Source: Paenibacillus sp. 453mf
GTDB taxonomy: Bacteria; Bacillota; Bacilli; Paenibacillales; Paenibacillaceae
Direction of reading: 5' to 3'
Assembly: GCF_900116105.1 (NCBI RefSeq)
Contig: NZ_FPAC01000001.1
Coordinates: 1,044,862-1,108,861, forward strand
DNA length: 64,000 bases
In this document: positions 1 through 9,200 of the stretch, one piece after another
Position numbering within the stretch: the first letter of the stretch is position 1
Layout of the letters: the number at the start of each line of letters is the position of its first letter
Program-made: the position numbers and the translations under genes
Notes under the pieces: generated by a model
Database searches by the model: none
Seen by the model: the letters and a program-made list of their open reading frames with translations, nothing else
Told to the model about the DNA's origin: nothing

Positions 1-1
1 A

Positions 2-973
2 CTGGGTCAGCAGTTGAAGGAGGCCCGGCTGCAAAAAGGATTGAGTCTTGATGACGTTCAAGAGATGACAAAGATTAGAAAGAGGTATCTCGAAGCGATT
101 GAATCAGGTGACTACAAAGTGCTGCCAGGCAGCTTTTATGTACGGGCGTTTATTAAGACCTATGCAGAGACGGTGGGCTTAAATCCTGAGGAGCTGCTGG
201 AAGGTCACAAGAAGGATGTTCCGGTCCCTGAGCAGGAAGCTACCATGGAGCCTGTCATGCAGAAGCGTTCCAGCCGTCCACAAGCAGAACGGAACAATAA
301 ATGGCTGTCTATTGTTCTGCCATGGACTTTTTTAGCTTTAATTTTGGTTCTTATTTATTTCTATTGGGTGCCTACCTTAAACCAGGCAGAAGATCCAAAC
401 GAGCCATCTACAGAACAAACGGATAATCAGCCTGCGCCGAATACACCTGAGCCTGGGACTGGTGAGGATGCTGAAGAAACAAGTTCTGAAGTAGGTGGCG
501 GCGATCCGAACGGTGAAGAGAATCCGGATGCAACAGCTCCTGAAGAGGGGGCAGGCCAGGAAGAAGAGTCTGTAGAAGATGTTCCTGTTACCGTTACAGA
601 AAGCGGCACTTCAGGCAACATTACGATTTTTGATGTGACGGGCGGAAGTGCGGAAGAGCCAATTACGGTTGAGATCAACGCTTCTGGCGGAAGCTGGCTC
701 GAAGTTTATAAAGGTGAGAATTCGAGCGGAGAACAACTGGTGTATGGCAATACAGTTGCTGGAGATCAGCATAGCTTTGAATTGACTTCAGAGGGGATGT
801 ACATTAAGTCAGGCTATGCCCCTGCGACGGAAATTACCGTGAATGGTCAAGTGGTGACTGATGGCAAGACGACGAATCGGATTCTGCTTCAGCTTGCTGA
901 AGGTGAAGGCAGTGAGGATGCCCAAGATGACGCGAACAGCGATAGCGCAGCTGGATCTGAAGACGGTCAGTAA
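2..973 (+). CDS. rodZ: RodZ-like HTH / membrane / DUF4115 protein (5' end cut by window)
   Basis: The reading frame is open from base 2, so the true start lies upstream of the window. The visible N-terminus (LGQQLKEARLQKGLSLDDVQ) is an Xre-type helix-turn-helix of the RodZ/YmfM kind. A basic linker and one membrane helix follow, about residues 97-119 counted from the TTG at base 14. Then comes a long acidic Pro/Glu/Thr-rich spacer, and a C-terminal beta-rich DUF4115 domain at about residues 205-290. RodZ proteins link cytoplasmic MreB to the envelope and help keep rod shape. In Bacillus the homologue ymfM also lies just before pgsA, as here. The internal TTG at 14 should not be taken as the start. 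A strong terminator follows the stop. Confidence 0.9.
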   Translation: MGQQLKEARLQKGLSLDDVQEMTKIRKRYLEAIESGDYKVLPGSFYVRAFIKTYAETVGLNPEELLEGHKKDVPVPEQEATMEPVMQKRSSRPQAERNNKWLSIVLPWTFLALILVLIYFYWVPTLNQAEDPNEPSTEQTDNQPAPNTPEPGTGEDAEETSSEVGGGDPNGEENPDATAPEEGAGQEEESVEDVPVTVTESGTSGNITIFDVTGGSAEEPITVEINASGGSWLEVYKGENSSGEQLVYGNTVAGDQHSFELTSEGMYIKSGYAPATEITVNGQVVTDGKTTNRILLQLAEGEGSEDAQDDANSDSAAGSEDGQ

Positions 974-989
974 AATAGGACTCATTCCA

Positions 990-1022
990 ACATGTACAGC
1001 GCATTCGCTGTACATGTTTTTA
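990..1022 (+). terminator. Rho-independent terminator of rodZ
   Basis: Perfect inverted repeat: arm ACATGTACAGCG (990-1001), loop CATT, arm CGCTGTACATGT, then a T run. It lies 17 bases after the rodZ stop codon. Confidence 0.85.
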
Positions 1023-1152
1023 CGAGATATCGTTGCACAAGCTGTAAGGAACATGATTAGACTTCGCATTTATTGTTTCAATATAATGGTACACGAAACA
1101 ATTTCATATGATTTACACAAGGTCAGATTACATGAAGGGAAGTGTTTTTTAC

Positions 1153-1644
1153 ATGAGTTCAGAAAGTTCATTTGATATTGTATCCAAACTCGATTTGGCA
1201 GAATTAACGAATGCGGTGACACAGGCAGAGAAAGAAATAGCGAGTCGTTATGATTTTAAGGGGAGCAAGAGCAGCCTGAAGATCGAGAAGGACGCGCTAA
1301 TTATTGTGTCCGATGATGAATATAAACTGAATGCAGTTATTGATGTCCTTCAATCCAAGATGGTGAAGAGAGGTCTGCCTCTCAAAAATTTGGATTACGG
1401 TAAAGTAGAGCCGGCTTCTATGGGAACGGTAAGACAACGTCTTGGCTTCAAGCAAGGAATTGACCAGGACAATGCGAAGAAGATCAACATTCTTATTCGT
1501 GATTCCAAACTGAAGGTGAAGAGCCAGATTCAAGGAGATCAAATCCGCGTTACTGGAAAAAGCAAAAATGATCTTCAAGCGATTATTCAATTGCTGCGAT
1601 CAAGTGATCTTCCGTTGGATCTGCAATTTACGAATATGAAGTAA
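1153..1644 (+). CDS. YajQ family nucleotide-binding protein
   Basis: 163 residues, the usual YajQ/DUF520 length when started at the ATG that gives [13 protein letters not shown] longer in-frame opening from 1108 exists but is not needed, and the GAAGGGAAG stretch about 12 bases upstream of 1153 can serve as ribosome binding site. The family motif SRYDFKGS and the tail [12 protein letters not shown] are both present. The fold is two ferredoxin-like halves. YajQ proteins bind cyclic di-GMP in some Gram-negative bacteria and other nucleotides elsewhere, so the ligand here is unknown. It is cytosolic and monocistronic, between the rodZ terminator and the pgsA promoter. Confidence 0.93.
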   Translation: MSSESSFDIVSKLDLAELTNAVTQAEKEIASRYDFKGSKSSLKIEKDALIIVSDDEYKLNAVIDVLQSKMVKRGLPLKNLDYGKVEPASMGTVRQRLGFKQGIDQDNAKKINILIRDSKLKVKSQIQGDQIRVTGKSKNDLQAIIQLLRSSDLPLDLQFTNMK

Positions 1645-1681
1645 ACCGCTGTTTCTGTTAATTTATCGCCTATAAATGATG

Positions 1682-1703
1682 CGAAATGAAACGGTTCATT
1701 TCG
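1682..1703 (+). repeat. inverted repeat, possible weak terminator after yajQ
   Basis: CGAAATGAA-ACGG-TTCATTTCG is a perfect 9-bp stem with a 4-base loop. It is followed by TTCCTCTT rather than a clean T run, so terminator function is only likely. Confidence 0.5.
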
Positions 1704-1725
1704 TTCCTCTTAACGTATGTCTTTT

Positions 1726-1754
1726 TTGACATGTATATTGGTGTATAATATACT
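1726..1754 (+). promoter_or_regulatory. sigma-A promoter for pgsA
   Basis: TTGACA (1726-1731), 17-base spacer, TATACT (1749-1754). A nearer TATAAT at 1744 would leave only 12 bases and was not chosen. The leader to the pgsA start is about 115 bases. Confidence 0.7.
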
Positions 1755-1874
1755 CGGTGGGGACTTATACAGACGAATGTTTGTTATTAACATTACATAT
1801 CTTAGGCAAAAAAGACTTGGAGCAAGAAGGATGGTTGTTCCTAATAGTACGATGTAAAGGGGAGGCGCTTTTTT

Positions 1875-2462
1875 TTGAATTTACCTAACCGGATTACACT
1901 GGCAAGAATTTTTATGATTCCGGTCATGATGGTGTTCTTGCTTGTCGATTTTGAAATGTATCCGTCGCCGATTCAAATGGGTGAGTATACATTACCGTAC
2001 AATCAGCTCATTGGAGTGATTATATTCATTATAGCGGCCAGTACAGACGGTATTGATGGATATATCGCCAGAAAGCATAATCTAGTCACGAACCTGGGCA
2101 AGCTTCTAGATCCATTGGCAGACAAGCTTCTTATTACTGCCGTGCTCGTATCTTTGGTTGAGATGGGAAGCATTCCTTCATGGATTGCCGTCGTTATTGT
2201 GAGCAGAGAGTTTGCGGTTACCGGCCTTCGCCAGATTGCCCTGCTTGACGGTTCTGTCGTTGCTGCGAGCGCTTGGGGAAAAATCAAAACCATCATTCAA
2301 ATCGTTGCCATATCACTGCTGCTTCTGAACAATTTTCCGTTTGCTTTTATCGGAATACCGATGGATACCATATTAATATGGCTGGCAACTTTGGTTACGA
2401 TCTACTCAGGTATTGATTATTTCGTGAAGAACAAGCATTTGTTGACACAATCCAAAGCGTGA
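1875..2462 (+). CDS. pgsA: CDP-diacylglycerol--glycerol-3-phosphate 3-phosphatidyltransferase
   Basis: This enzyme makes phosphatidylglycerol phosphate from CDP-diacylglycerol and glycerol 3-phosphate, the committed step to phosphatidylglycerol and cardiolipin in the cytoplasmic membrane. The CDP-alcohol phosphotransferase signature is complete: Asp58, Asp61-Gly62, Ala65-Arg66, Gly75, Asp79 and Asp83. Several hydrophobic helices surround it. At 195 residues it has normal length. The start is a TTG behind AAGGGGAGGCG. The gene order rodZ-region - pgsA - cinA - recA is the common Bacillota arrangement. It has its own promoter and a terminator directly after. Confidence 0.95.
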   Translation: MNLPNRITLARIFMIPVMMVFLLVDFEMYPSPIQMGEYTLPYNQLIGVIIFIIAASTDGIDGYIARKHNLVTNLGKLLDPLADKLLITAVLVSLVEMGSIPSWIAVVIVSREFAVTGLRQIALLDGSVVAASAWGKIKTIIQIVAISLLLLNNFPFAFIGIPMDTILIWLATLVTIYSGIDYFVKNKHLLTQSKA

Positions 2463-2483
2463 AAAAATGAAGGACTCTAAGTA

Positions 2484-2513
2484 AAAGCAATAGGTGATCC
2501 TATTGCTTTTTTT
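2484..2513 (+). terminator. terminator of pgsA
   Basis: AAAGCAATAGG and CCTATTGCTTT form an 11-bp stem with a short loop, followed by seven T. Confidence 0.85.
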
Positions 2514-2590
2514 AAAAGTTATATTCATGAATCCAAGAAACTTCTTCTAATATAGAAGCTATTCGACACAGAGGAAATGGAGGCATCGTC

Positions 2591-3856
2591 ATGAAAGCAG
2601 AAATTATTGCAGTAGGCACAGAGCTGTTGCTTGGACAAATTGTAAATACGAACGCACAATTTTTATCAAAAGAGCTTGCCGCGATCGGTATTGATGTTTA
2701 TTTTCAAACGGTTGTTGGTGATAATGCACTGCGGATGAAGCAATCGATAGAGACCGCACGAAGCCGGGCTGATATCATTATTTTTTCGGGTGGAATTGGA
2801 CCGACCCAGGATGATATTACAAAGGATGTTGTAGCTGAATTGCTGGGCAGAGAGCTTCATATCGAACAGCGGTCTCTGGATAAGATTGAGCAAATGTTTA
2901 CGAGCCGCGGAACGATTATGACCGAGAACAACAAACGTCAAGCGACATTAATAGAAGGAGCAACTCCGCTTACGAACGAGACAGGGCTTGCTCTTGGTAA
3001 CGCGATTTTCCAAGATGACAAATATTATATTATTTTGCCCGGACCTCCTAAAGAGTTAAAGCCTATGTTTATAAACCAAGCTGTACCATGGCTTCAGCAG
3101 CATGCGCTTACCGGTGAGATGCCGATCTACTCTAAAATGCTGAAGTTTGCGGGTATCGGTGAATCTATGCTGGAGGATAAGCTGAAGGATCTTATTTCGG
3201 CACAGACAGATCCGACAATTGCTCCTTATGCTGGAGAAGGCGAAGTGACGGTTCGAATCTCTACCAAAGCCGGGAGCGAAAGTGAGGCCATGGTCAAACT
3301 GAATGAGCTTGAATTGCAAATTCAACAGCGGTTGCCGGAACATTTGTATGCAAGCCATGACATTCCTATTGAGCATGTCATCGTAGAGATGATGGCGGAC
3401 CGTGAGTTGACCTTGGGGGCTGCAGAGAGCTGTACAGGAGGCCTGCTCATGGAACTTCTGACATCCATACCGGGAAGCGGAACGATGCTTCGTGGCGGGA
3501 TCGTGTGCTATACAAATGAAATGAAGGAGAAACTGTTGAACGTTCCCCATGCTTATCTCGAAGGGGAGGATGCTCCTGGAGCGGTCAGTCCTGAAGTAGC
3601 CAAAGTGCTGGCAGAACAGGTCCGGATGATTACGGATGCTGATTATGGCCTGGCTGTTACGGGGGTAGCTGGACCTGGCTATTCAGAGCGCAAGAAGGTC
3701 GGCCTTGTATATATCGGCATTGCGGAGCGTGAAGGGGAAACAGAGATTTACGAACTTAACTTAAGCGGCAACCGGGAGACGATCCGTATTCGTTCAGCCA
3801 AAACCCTGCTGTATCGCTTATGGCGCAAGCTTGTCGAGAACGAGAAGCTGGCCTGA
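2591..3856 (+). CDS. cinA: competence/damage-inducible protein A (CinA)
   Basis: 421 residues with the two-domain CinA layout. The N-terminal MoaB/MogA-like fold carries SGGIGPTQDDITKD near residue 66 and is an ADP-ribose pyrophosphatase in characterised relatives. The C-terminal PncC domain begins with AAESCTGGLL near residue 276 and is a nicotinamide-mononucleotide deamidase. Together they recycle pyridine nucleotides. The protein is historically linked to competence because it is often cotranscribed with recA. Here a terminator and a separate recA promoter lie between the two genes. The ATG start is preceded by GGAAATGGAGG. Confidence 0.95.
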   Translation: MKAEIIAVGTELLLGQIVNTNAQFLSKELAAIGIDVYFQTVVGDNALRMKQSIETARSRADIIIFSGGIGPTQDDITKDVVAELLGRELHIEQRSLDKIEQMFTSRGTIMTENNKRQATLIEGATPLTNETGLALGNAIFQDDKYYIILPGPPKELKPMFINQAVPWLQQHALTGEMPIYSKMLKFAGIGESMLEDKLKDLISAQTDPTIAPYAGEGEVTVRISTKAGSESEAMVKLNELELQIQQRLPEHLYASHDIPIEHVIVEMMADRELTLGAAESCTGGLLMELLTSIPGSGTMLRGGIVCYTNEMKEKLLNVPHAYLEGEDAPGAVSPEVAKVLAEQVRMITDADYGLAVTGVAGPGYSERKKVGLVYIGIAEREGETEIYELNLSGNRETIRIRSAKTLLYRLWRKLVENEKLA

Positions 3857-3921
3857 CGCTTATCCGGACTGTGACATAACGGTTTGACGACCAGCGCTGG
3901 AATCAGTATACTGTATATATC

Positions 3922-3966
3922 GGAAGAACCGAAGCGAACTTGATTTGCGCTGGTTCTTCCTTTTTT
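3922..3966 (+). terminator. terminator between cinA and recA
   Basis: GGAAGAACC (3922-3930) pairs with GGTTCTTCC (3952-3960), followed by TTTTTT. Confidence 0.8.
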
Positions 3967-4030
3967 ATTCTTTTATTTTGAATTTGAAAGTTAGAGAGAG
4001 ACCGGCGGGCGCCCCGCTCCTCAAAAAAAA

Positions 4031-4044
4031 CGAATGTATGTTCT
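4031..4044 (+). promoter_or_regulatory. LexA (DinR) SOS box of recA
   Basis: CGAATGTATGTTCT is close to the Bacillota LexA consensus CGAACRNRYGTTYC and lies 10 bases upstream of the recA -35 element. A second CGAACA half site is at 4063-4068 inside the spacer. Its position fits LexA repression of recA. Confidence 0.72.
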
Positions 4045-4054
4045 CAAAAAATGC

Positions 4055-4083
4055 TTGGCAAACGAACACAAAGAGAGTATCAT
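4055..4083 (+). promoter_or_regulatory. sigma-A promoter of recA
   Basis: TTGGCA (4055-4060), 17-base spacer, TATCAT (4078-4083), 31 bases before the preferred recA start. Confidence 0.7.
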
Positions 4084-4114
4084 ATAGTTATAAATAAAGA
4101 AGGATGTGAGTTTA

Positions 4115-5176
4115 TTGTCAGATCGTCGTGCTGCGCTGGATATGGCGCTCCGTCAAATAGAGAAGCAATTTGGTAAAGGCTCAATTATGAAACTGGGTGA
4201 ATCAACTCACATGCAAGTCGAAATTGTACCCAGTGGATCAATTGCTTTGGACATTGCATTAGGAACCGGTGGTTTCCCGAGAGGCCGGATTATCGAAATA
4301 TATGGACCTGAATCTTCTGGTAAAACAACCGTAGCACTTCACGCTATTGCTGAAGTACAGAAGCAAGGTGGACAAGCAGCATTTATCGATGCAGAGCATG
4401 CTCTTGATCCACAATATGCTAGAAAGTTAGGCGTTAATATTGATGAATTGCTATTGTCCCAGCCGGATACAGGTGAGCAAGGACTAGAGATTGCAGAGGC
4501 GCTCGTACGCAGTGGTGCGGTTGATATCGTTATTATCGACTCTGTAGCTGCACTCGTGCCGAAGGCAGAGATCGAAGGCGATATGGGTGATTCCCACGTT
4601 GGTCTTCAAGCGCGTCTGATGTCCCAAGCTCTTCGTAAGCTGTCTGGTGCGATTAGCAAATCGAAGACAATTGCGATCTTTATTAACCAGCTTCGCGAGA
4701 AGGTCGGCATCATGTTTGGTAACCCAGAGACAACTCCTGGTGGCCGTGCGCTTAAATTCTATTCAACTGTACGTCTTGACGTACGCCGTGTAGAGAGCAT
4801 CAAGATGGGGAACGATGTTGTCGGGAACCGAACTCGGATTAAGGTTGTGAAGAATAAGGTTGCTCCTCCATTTAAGCAAGCAGAAGTTGATATTATGTAT
4901 GGTGAAGGGATTTCCAGAGAAGGAAGTCTGCTCGACATCGCTACAGAATACAACATCGTGGACAAGAGCGGTGCTTGGTATTCCTATAACGGTGATCGCT
5001 TAGGTCAAGGCCGTGAGAATTCGAAGCAGTTCTTGAAGGAGAATCCTGAGCTTACACAAACGATTGAGTTGAAAGTGCGTGAAGCAAGTAATTTGACAAC
5101 CACCGTTCCAGCTCAGTCTGACGTTGATAAAGCGAAGGAAGCTGAAGAAGAACAGGAATTGTTTGAAATAGAATAA
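4115..5176 (+). CDS. recA: recombinase RecA
   Basis: The ATP-dependent strand-exchange protein and co-protease for LexA. Walker A is GPESSGKTT (residues 64-72). The family blocks [25 protein letters not shown] and [15 protein letters not shown] are all present, and the C-terminus is acidic. I chose the TTG at 4115 ([19 protein letters not shown]) because AGAAGG lies about 11 bases upstream. The GTG at 4106 would sit almost on the ribosome binding site and adds only three residues. With this start the protein has 353 residues, normal for RecA. SOS control is expected from the LexA box just upstream, and a terminator follows. Confidence 0.97.
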   Translation: MSDRRAALDMALRQIEKQFGKGSIMKLGESTHMQVEIVPSGSIALDIALGTGGFPRGRIIEIYGPESSGKTTVALHAIAEVQKQGGQAAFIDAEHALDPQYARKLGVNIDELLLSQPDTGEQGLEIAEALVRSGAVDIVIIDSVAALVPKAEIEGDMGDSHVGLQARLMSQALRKLSGAISKSKTIAIFINQLREKVGIMFGNPETTPGGRALKFYSTVRLDVRRVESIKMGNDVVGNRTRIKVVKNKVAPPFKQAEVDIMYGEGISREGSLLDIATEYNIVDKSGAWYSYNGDRLGQGRENSKQFLKENPELTQTIELKVREASNLTTTVPAQSDVDKAKEAEEEQELFEIE

Positions 5177-5313
5177 ATGTTTGATTTGATTGTTGTTCTC
5201 GATATTGTGAGGCTTAGGTCGTGCAATGACGAGTCAAGTATTGAATTGAATCTGCAAATGCAATCAACCGCTGATGTCGGTTATATAGTGTTCTTTTGAT
5301 TTAGATTCTCTGT

Positions 5314-5345
5314 AAACCGCAGCTCACTTGATCTGCGGTTTTTTG
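5314..5345 (+). terminator. terminator of recA
   Basis: AAACCGCAG (5314-5322) pairs with CTGCGGTTT (5333-5341), followed by a T run. Confidence 0.85.
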
Positions 5346-5399
5346 TCTAGTCATACAGCTGCACTACAAATTTAGTTATGAGGAAGTGAGAGACACAGG

Positions 5400-6137
5400 A
5401 TGAACGACAATTGCGAGCAGGATATGAACCAGGACATAGAGCGGGGTGTCTCCCATTTTCCTAATGAATCACTGGAAATAACTCGTGTAGAGAAGCTGCG
5501 AGGGCGTGAAGCGAGGTATATGATATCATTTGGAAAGTATGAGCTGTCTGTACTGGAAGACGTGATGATTAAATACCGGATGATTAAAGGGAATTCATTT
5601 CATAAAACGGAGCTTGAAGAAATTGTTATAGCTGATGAGAAGCAGCGAGCTTATGTGCAAAGTCTAAAATTCCTCGAGCGGAAACCGCGAACAAGGCACG
5701 AGATGACACAGAAGCTAAAGCAAAAGGAATATATGGATTCAATTATTGAAGATGTACTATTAAGACTAGAGCGAGAAAGGCTGATCGATGACGAATTCTA
5801 TGCAAAAGAATGGGCTAGACAGCGTATTTCCAATCATCGAAAGGGGAAACTGTGGGTAGGACAGGAGCTCCGGCAAAAAGGAATCGCTAAAGATCATATT
5901 CAGCTTGCTCTTGGTGAAGTCAGTGTAGAAGAAGAATGGGACAGCGCGATGACTGCTGGACGCAAAAAGTGGGACCAGGTTAAAGGTGACATGCTCGAGA
6001 AGAAGCGTAAAACCTATCCATTCTTAATGCGTCGTGGATATTCTGGAGAGGTGACGAGGAAGGTTATCGGACAGCTTCAAACCCAGTATGCGGATGAGCA
6101 TGCCGGTGAAGTGGATGAAGAAGAAATGATGGACTAG
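5400..6137 (+). CDS. recX: recombination regulator RecX
   Basis: 245 residues. After a variable N-terminal part come the tandem three-helix RecX repeats, recognisable from KFLERKPRTRHEMTQKL, RLERERLIDDEFYAKEWARQR and RKGKLWVGQELRQKGI. RecX binds RecA filaments and limits or reverses their growth. It lies about 220 bases after recA on the same strand but beyond the recA terminator, so it is probably partly uncoupled from recA. The ATG start has AGGAAGTGAG upstream. Assignment is firm from the repeat pattern and the neighbour. Confidence 0.92.
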   Translation: MNDNCEQDMNQDIERGVSHFPNESLEITRVEKLRGREARYMISFGKYELSVLEDVMIKYRMIKGNSFHKTELEEIVIADEKQRAYVQSLKFLERKPRTRHEMTQKLKQKEYMDSIIEDVLLRLERERLIDDEFYAKEWARQRISNHRKGKLWVGQELRQKGIAKDHIQLALGEVSVEEEWDSAMTAGRKKWDQVKGDMLEKKRKTYPFLMRRGYSGEVTRKVIGQLQTQYADEHAGEVDEEEMMD

Positions 6138-6455
6138 GACAGTCCATACCATAAAAAGCGCATTCTCTTGACAATTTCTTAACACGAATACTAAAATGTA
6201 CATGAGTCCATACACGAATAAGTATTTTTTCCTTCCAAAAAAATTTCTTGTTCGACCTTCGTATGGTCCTCGCGTTTAATGATGTAAGACCATCCTTTGT
6301 CGATGGTAATATGTACATGCACTGTGTGTACAACAAGAAGACGGTGATTGCGACCGTTTCCATTTTTTTTTGTAAAATGTGTAAGATTCGAACACAACAA
6401 TTGCAAATATCCCAAGGATAAATCCCTTGGAGGAATCAACGAGGAGGTGAACATA
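6138..6455 (+). other. 318-base gap before rny
   Basis: I find no supported gene here. A TTGACA at 6168-6173 could be a -35 element, but only a weak -10 (CTAAAA at 6191-6196, 17-base spacing) follows. Near 6341-6371 a short stem (ACGGT/ACCGT) precedes TTCCATTTTTTTT and looks like a weak terminator or leader hairpin. An in-frame opening from 6348 into rny crosses this stretch but lacks a ribosome binding site and the RNase Y N-terminal anchor, so it is not treated as coding. Confidence 0.4.
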
Positions 6456-8006
6456 ATGGGTGGTGTAGACATCTTGATTCTCGTTGTTGCCGCTTTAGCT
6501 ACTGGGGTTATTGGGTTCCTTGCCGGATATTTTATTCGCAAATCTTTAGCTGAGGCTAAAATTTCTAGCGCTGAAGAAGCTGCTGTCCAAATCGTAGAGA
6601 ACGCGAGAAAGGACGCAGAGGCGCTGAAGAAAGAAACGGTACTTGAAGCAAAGGACGAAGTCCATCGTGTACGTACCGAAGCTGAAAAAGACATTCGTGA
6701 GCGTCGAAATGAAGTTCAACGACAAGAAAGACGATTGTTGCAAAAGGAAGAGTCGCTGGATAAAAAATTGGAGTCCTTGGAACGCAAAGAAGAACAAGTG
6801 GCCAACAAAGAGAAACGTATTGATGAAACACAGCAACAAATTGAAATGATCTACAAGAGTCAGGTTGCTGAGCTTGAACGAATTTCTAATCTGACGATGG
6901 AGGATGCGAGAAGCATCATCTTGTCTAACGTAGAGCAAGAGGTTCGACTGGAAACAGCTCAGATGATTAAAGAGATTGAACAGCAGGCGAAGGAAGAAGC
7001 TGACAAGAAATCTCGTGAAATTATTACCTTGGCGATTCAGCGTTGTGCAGCGGACCATGTTGCGGAAACAACAGTTTCTGTTGTAACTCTGCCTAACGAA
7101 GAAATGAAGGGCCGTATTATTGGTCGTGAAGGCCGTAATATCCGTGCTCTTGAAACCCTTACTGGAATTGACCTCATTATCGATGATACACCGGAAGCTG
7201 TTATACTGTCCGGATTCGATCCGATTCGCCGTGAGATTGCCCGCACTGCCTTGGAGAAATTGGTGGCTGATGGCCGTATTCATCCAGCTCGAATTGAAGA
7301 GATGGTTGAGAAGTCTCGCAAAGAGGTGGATGAACGTATTCGTGAGTATGGAGAACAAGCTACATTCGAAGTTGGAGTGCATGGTCTTCATCCGGATCTG
7401 ATCAAAATTTTGGGCCGTTTGAAATTCCGTACAAGTTATGGACAGAACGTACTGAAGCATTCGATGGAAGTCGCATATTTAACAGGGCTTATGGCTGGAG
7501 AGCTTGGCGAAGACATCGTGCTTGCCAAACGTGCCGGGCTCCTTCATGATATTGGTAAAGCACTGGATCACGAGGTGGAAGGCTCACACGTGGAAATTGG
7601 TGTGGAGCTGGCGAAGAAATACAAAGAACATCCGGTTGTGATCAACAGTATTGCCTCTCACCATGGAGATGCGGAAGCAACTTCAGTGATTGCGATGCTG
7701 GTGGGTGCAGCGGACGCTCTATCTGCAGCAAGACCAGGTGCACGTCGTGAAACGCTCGAAACCTACATCAAGCGACTGGAGAAGCTCGAAGCGATCTCGG
7801 AATCGTTTGAAGGTGTTGAGAAATCGTATGCGATTCAAGCGGGGCGCGAGATTCGTGTTATGGTACAACCAGACAAAATTGATGATGCAGAGTCGTTCCG
7901 CTTAGCTCGAGATATTTCCAAAATGATCGAGAATGAGCTGGATTACCCTGGACACATCAAGGTTACGGTACTTAGAGAAACGCGTGCAGTGGAATATGCT
8001 AAATAA
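6456..8006 (+). CDS. rny: ribonuclease Y
   Basis: A membrane-anchored endoribonuclease that starts bulk mRNA decay in Bacillota. The ATG at 6456 follows GAGGAGGTGA and gives 516 residues, normal for the family. A hydrophobic anchor occupies about residues 4-25. A long charged coiled coil follows to about residue 200. The KH domain carries [15 protein letters not shown] near residue 219, and the HD metal-dependent phosphodiesterase domain carries [12 protein letters not shown] near residue 363. recX-rny-ymdB is a common order. In Bacillus, RNase Y works with the Ric proteins, and ricA lies further downstream in this window. Confidence 0.97.
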   Translation: MGGVDILILVVAALATGVIGFLAGYFIRKSLAEAKISSAEEAAVQIVENARKDAEALKKETVLEAKDEVHRVRTEAEKDIRERRNEVQRQERRLLQKEESLDKKLESLERKEEQVANKEKRIDETQQQIEMIYKSQVAELERISNLTMEDARSIILSNVEQEVRLETAQMIKEIEQQAKEEADKKSREIITLAIQRCAADHVAETTVSVVTLPNEEMKGRIIGREGRNIRALETLTGIDLIIDDTPEAVILSGFDPIRREIARTALEKLVADGRIHPARIEEMVEKSRKEVDERIREYGEQATFEVGVHGLHPDLIKILGRLKFRTSYGQNVLKHSMEVAYLTGLMAGELGEDIVLAKRAGLLHDIGKALDHEVEGSHVEIGVELAKKYKEHPVVINSIASHHGDAEATSVIAMLVGAADALSAARPGARRETLETYIKRLEKLEAISESFEGVEKSYAIQAGREIRVMVQPDKIDDAESFRLARDISKMIENELDYPGHIKVTVLRETRAVEYAK

Positions 8007-8049
8007 GGATTTTGCATATGCATAATCCTGAAATAAGAATGAACGTAAG

Positions 8050-8075
8050 AAAGTGGCCGGATAACGGCCACTTTT
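8050..8075 (+). terminator. terminator of rny
   Basis: AAAGTGGCCG and CGGCCACTTT form a 10-bp stem with loop GATAA, then T and C residues. Confidence 0.8.
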
Positions 8076-8130
8076 CTAATTCATAGATGATTCTTGATTC
8101 ATTAATTGGGTTAATAAGGAGGCAACGCAC

Positions 8131-8928
8131 ATTAAGGTTTTATTCATAGGTGACATTGTAGGCAGCGTTGGTCGTACAGCAGTGAAAGAGAATTTACCTT
8201 ATTTGAAATCGAAATATAATCCTCACATCATTATTGCCAATGGTGAGAATGCAGCGTCTGGCCGCGGTATTACACAAGCGATTGCCAGACAATTTTTCGA
8301 TTGGGGAATTCACGGCATTACCATGGGAAATCACACATGGGATAATCGGGATATCTTCGAGTTCATTGAGAATGAGCCACGTTTGATTCGGCCGGCTAAT
8401 TTCCCGGATAACACGACTCCAGGCAACGGTCACGCGGTAATTAAGGCAAACGGCAAAGAACTAGCGATCGTTAATCTCCAAGGCCGTACCTTTTTGCCGC
8501 CACTGGATTGTCCCTTCCGCAAAGCAGATGAACTGGTGGATGAACTCAGGAAGAAACACCAGTGCATTCTTGTCGACTTCCATGCCGAAGCCACTTCAGA
8601 GAAGATTGCGATGGGCTGGTATCTTGACGGAAGAGCATCAATCGTTGTGGGGACGCACACACATGTCCAGAGCAATGATGAACGGATCTTGCCAGAAGGA
8701 ACTGCCATCATAACGGACGTTGGGATGGTAGGGCCTAGAGACGGCATACTCGGCATGCAGCGGGATGCTGTACTACAGAAATTCCTGACGGGCCTGCCGG
8801 TTCGATTCAATGTGGATGAAGGTAAGTGGCATTTCCATGCGGTGGTCGTTGAGATCGAGGAGTCGACCGGTAGAGCAGTGAAGATCGAGAAGATCAGACT
8901 AATGGAAGACGAGTGGCGCATGGAATAA
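8131..8928 (+). CDS. ymdB: YmdB family metallophosphoesterase, apparent ATT start
   Basis: 265 residues when read from an ATT codon at 8131. AAGGAGG (8116-8122) lies 8 bases upstream, an ideal distance. The first residues, (M)KVLFIGDIVGSVGR, carry the conserved metal ligand Asp8. Glu39-Asn40 (ANGEN), GNHTWDN and GTHTHVQ supply the other dimetal ligands. The first ordinary start, GTG at 8182, would remove Asp8 and 17 residues and has no good ribosome binding site, so it is probably wrong. YmdB is a 2',3'-cyclic nucleotide phosphodiesterase that affects biofilm and motility decisions in Bacillus, and its gene follows rny there too. Confidence 0.9.
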   Translation: MKVLFIGDIVGSVGRTAVKENLPYLKSKYNPHIIIANGENAASGRGITQAIARQFFDWGIHGITMGNHTWDNRDIFEFIENEPRLIRPANFPDNTTPGNGHAVIKANGKELAIVNLQGRTFLPPLDCPFRKADELVDELRKKHQCILVDFHAEATSEKIAMGWYLDGRASIVVGTHTHVQSNDERILPEGTAIITDVGMVGPRDGILGMQRDAVLQKFLTGLPVRFNVDEGKWHFHAVVVEIEESTGRAVKIEKIRLMEDEWRME

Positions 8929-8997
8929 AGGCTGCTCCTAACAAAGTGGAGCCTTCGTCTTCACCATACAGTGCATCATGTGATGAGCTGTAAAAAA

Positions 8998-9026
8998 GAA
9001 GGAATTTTTTCGTATCTCGCGAATAA
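8998..9026 (+). promoter_or_regulatory. sigma-H-like promoter of spoVS
   Basis: GAAGGAATT (8998-9006) matches the sigma-H -35 pattern RNAGGAWWW. After 11 bases, CGCGAATAA (9018-9026) matches the -10 core GAAT. spoVS is sigma-H dependent in Bacillus subtilis, which supports the reading. The leader is about 170 bases. Confidence 0.6.
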
Positions 9027-9200
9027 CATTTATTAGAGTCTGTTCAAGAAAAAAGATCGCGCCGATGTATCGAAACGGACTTCCGTGCTAACAAAAAGGA
9101 ACGTGGATCAAGCTGTTCAAGTTGCTGCATTTGTCACATGTTTGTTGGACCATGCATTTGAAAACATTCCATCATCCTATTCCCAGGGGAGGTACTTATC

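Noticed and set aside
861..1175. 104-codon frame between rodZ and yajQ
   Set aside because: Overlaps rodZ, the terminator and the yajQ start; no ribosome binding site.
1744..1749. TATAAT as -10 of the pgsA promoter
   Set aside because: Only 12 bases from TTGACA; TATACT at 1749 gives 17.
6348..6455. N-terminal extension of RNase Y
   Set aside because: The ATG at 6456 has GAGGAGGTGA and starts directly with the membrane anchor; the extension is not family-like.
6546..7460. 304-codon frame on the minus strand inside rny
   Set aside because: Antisense shadow of the RNase Y coiled coil; Phe/Asn-rich composition typical of reverse-read Lys/Glu codons.
8927..8965. Terminator after ymdB
   Set aside because: AAGGCTGCTCC/GGAGCCTT is a bulged stem with no T run; left out of the features.
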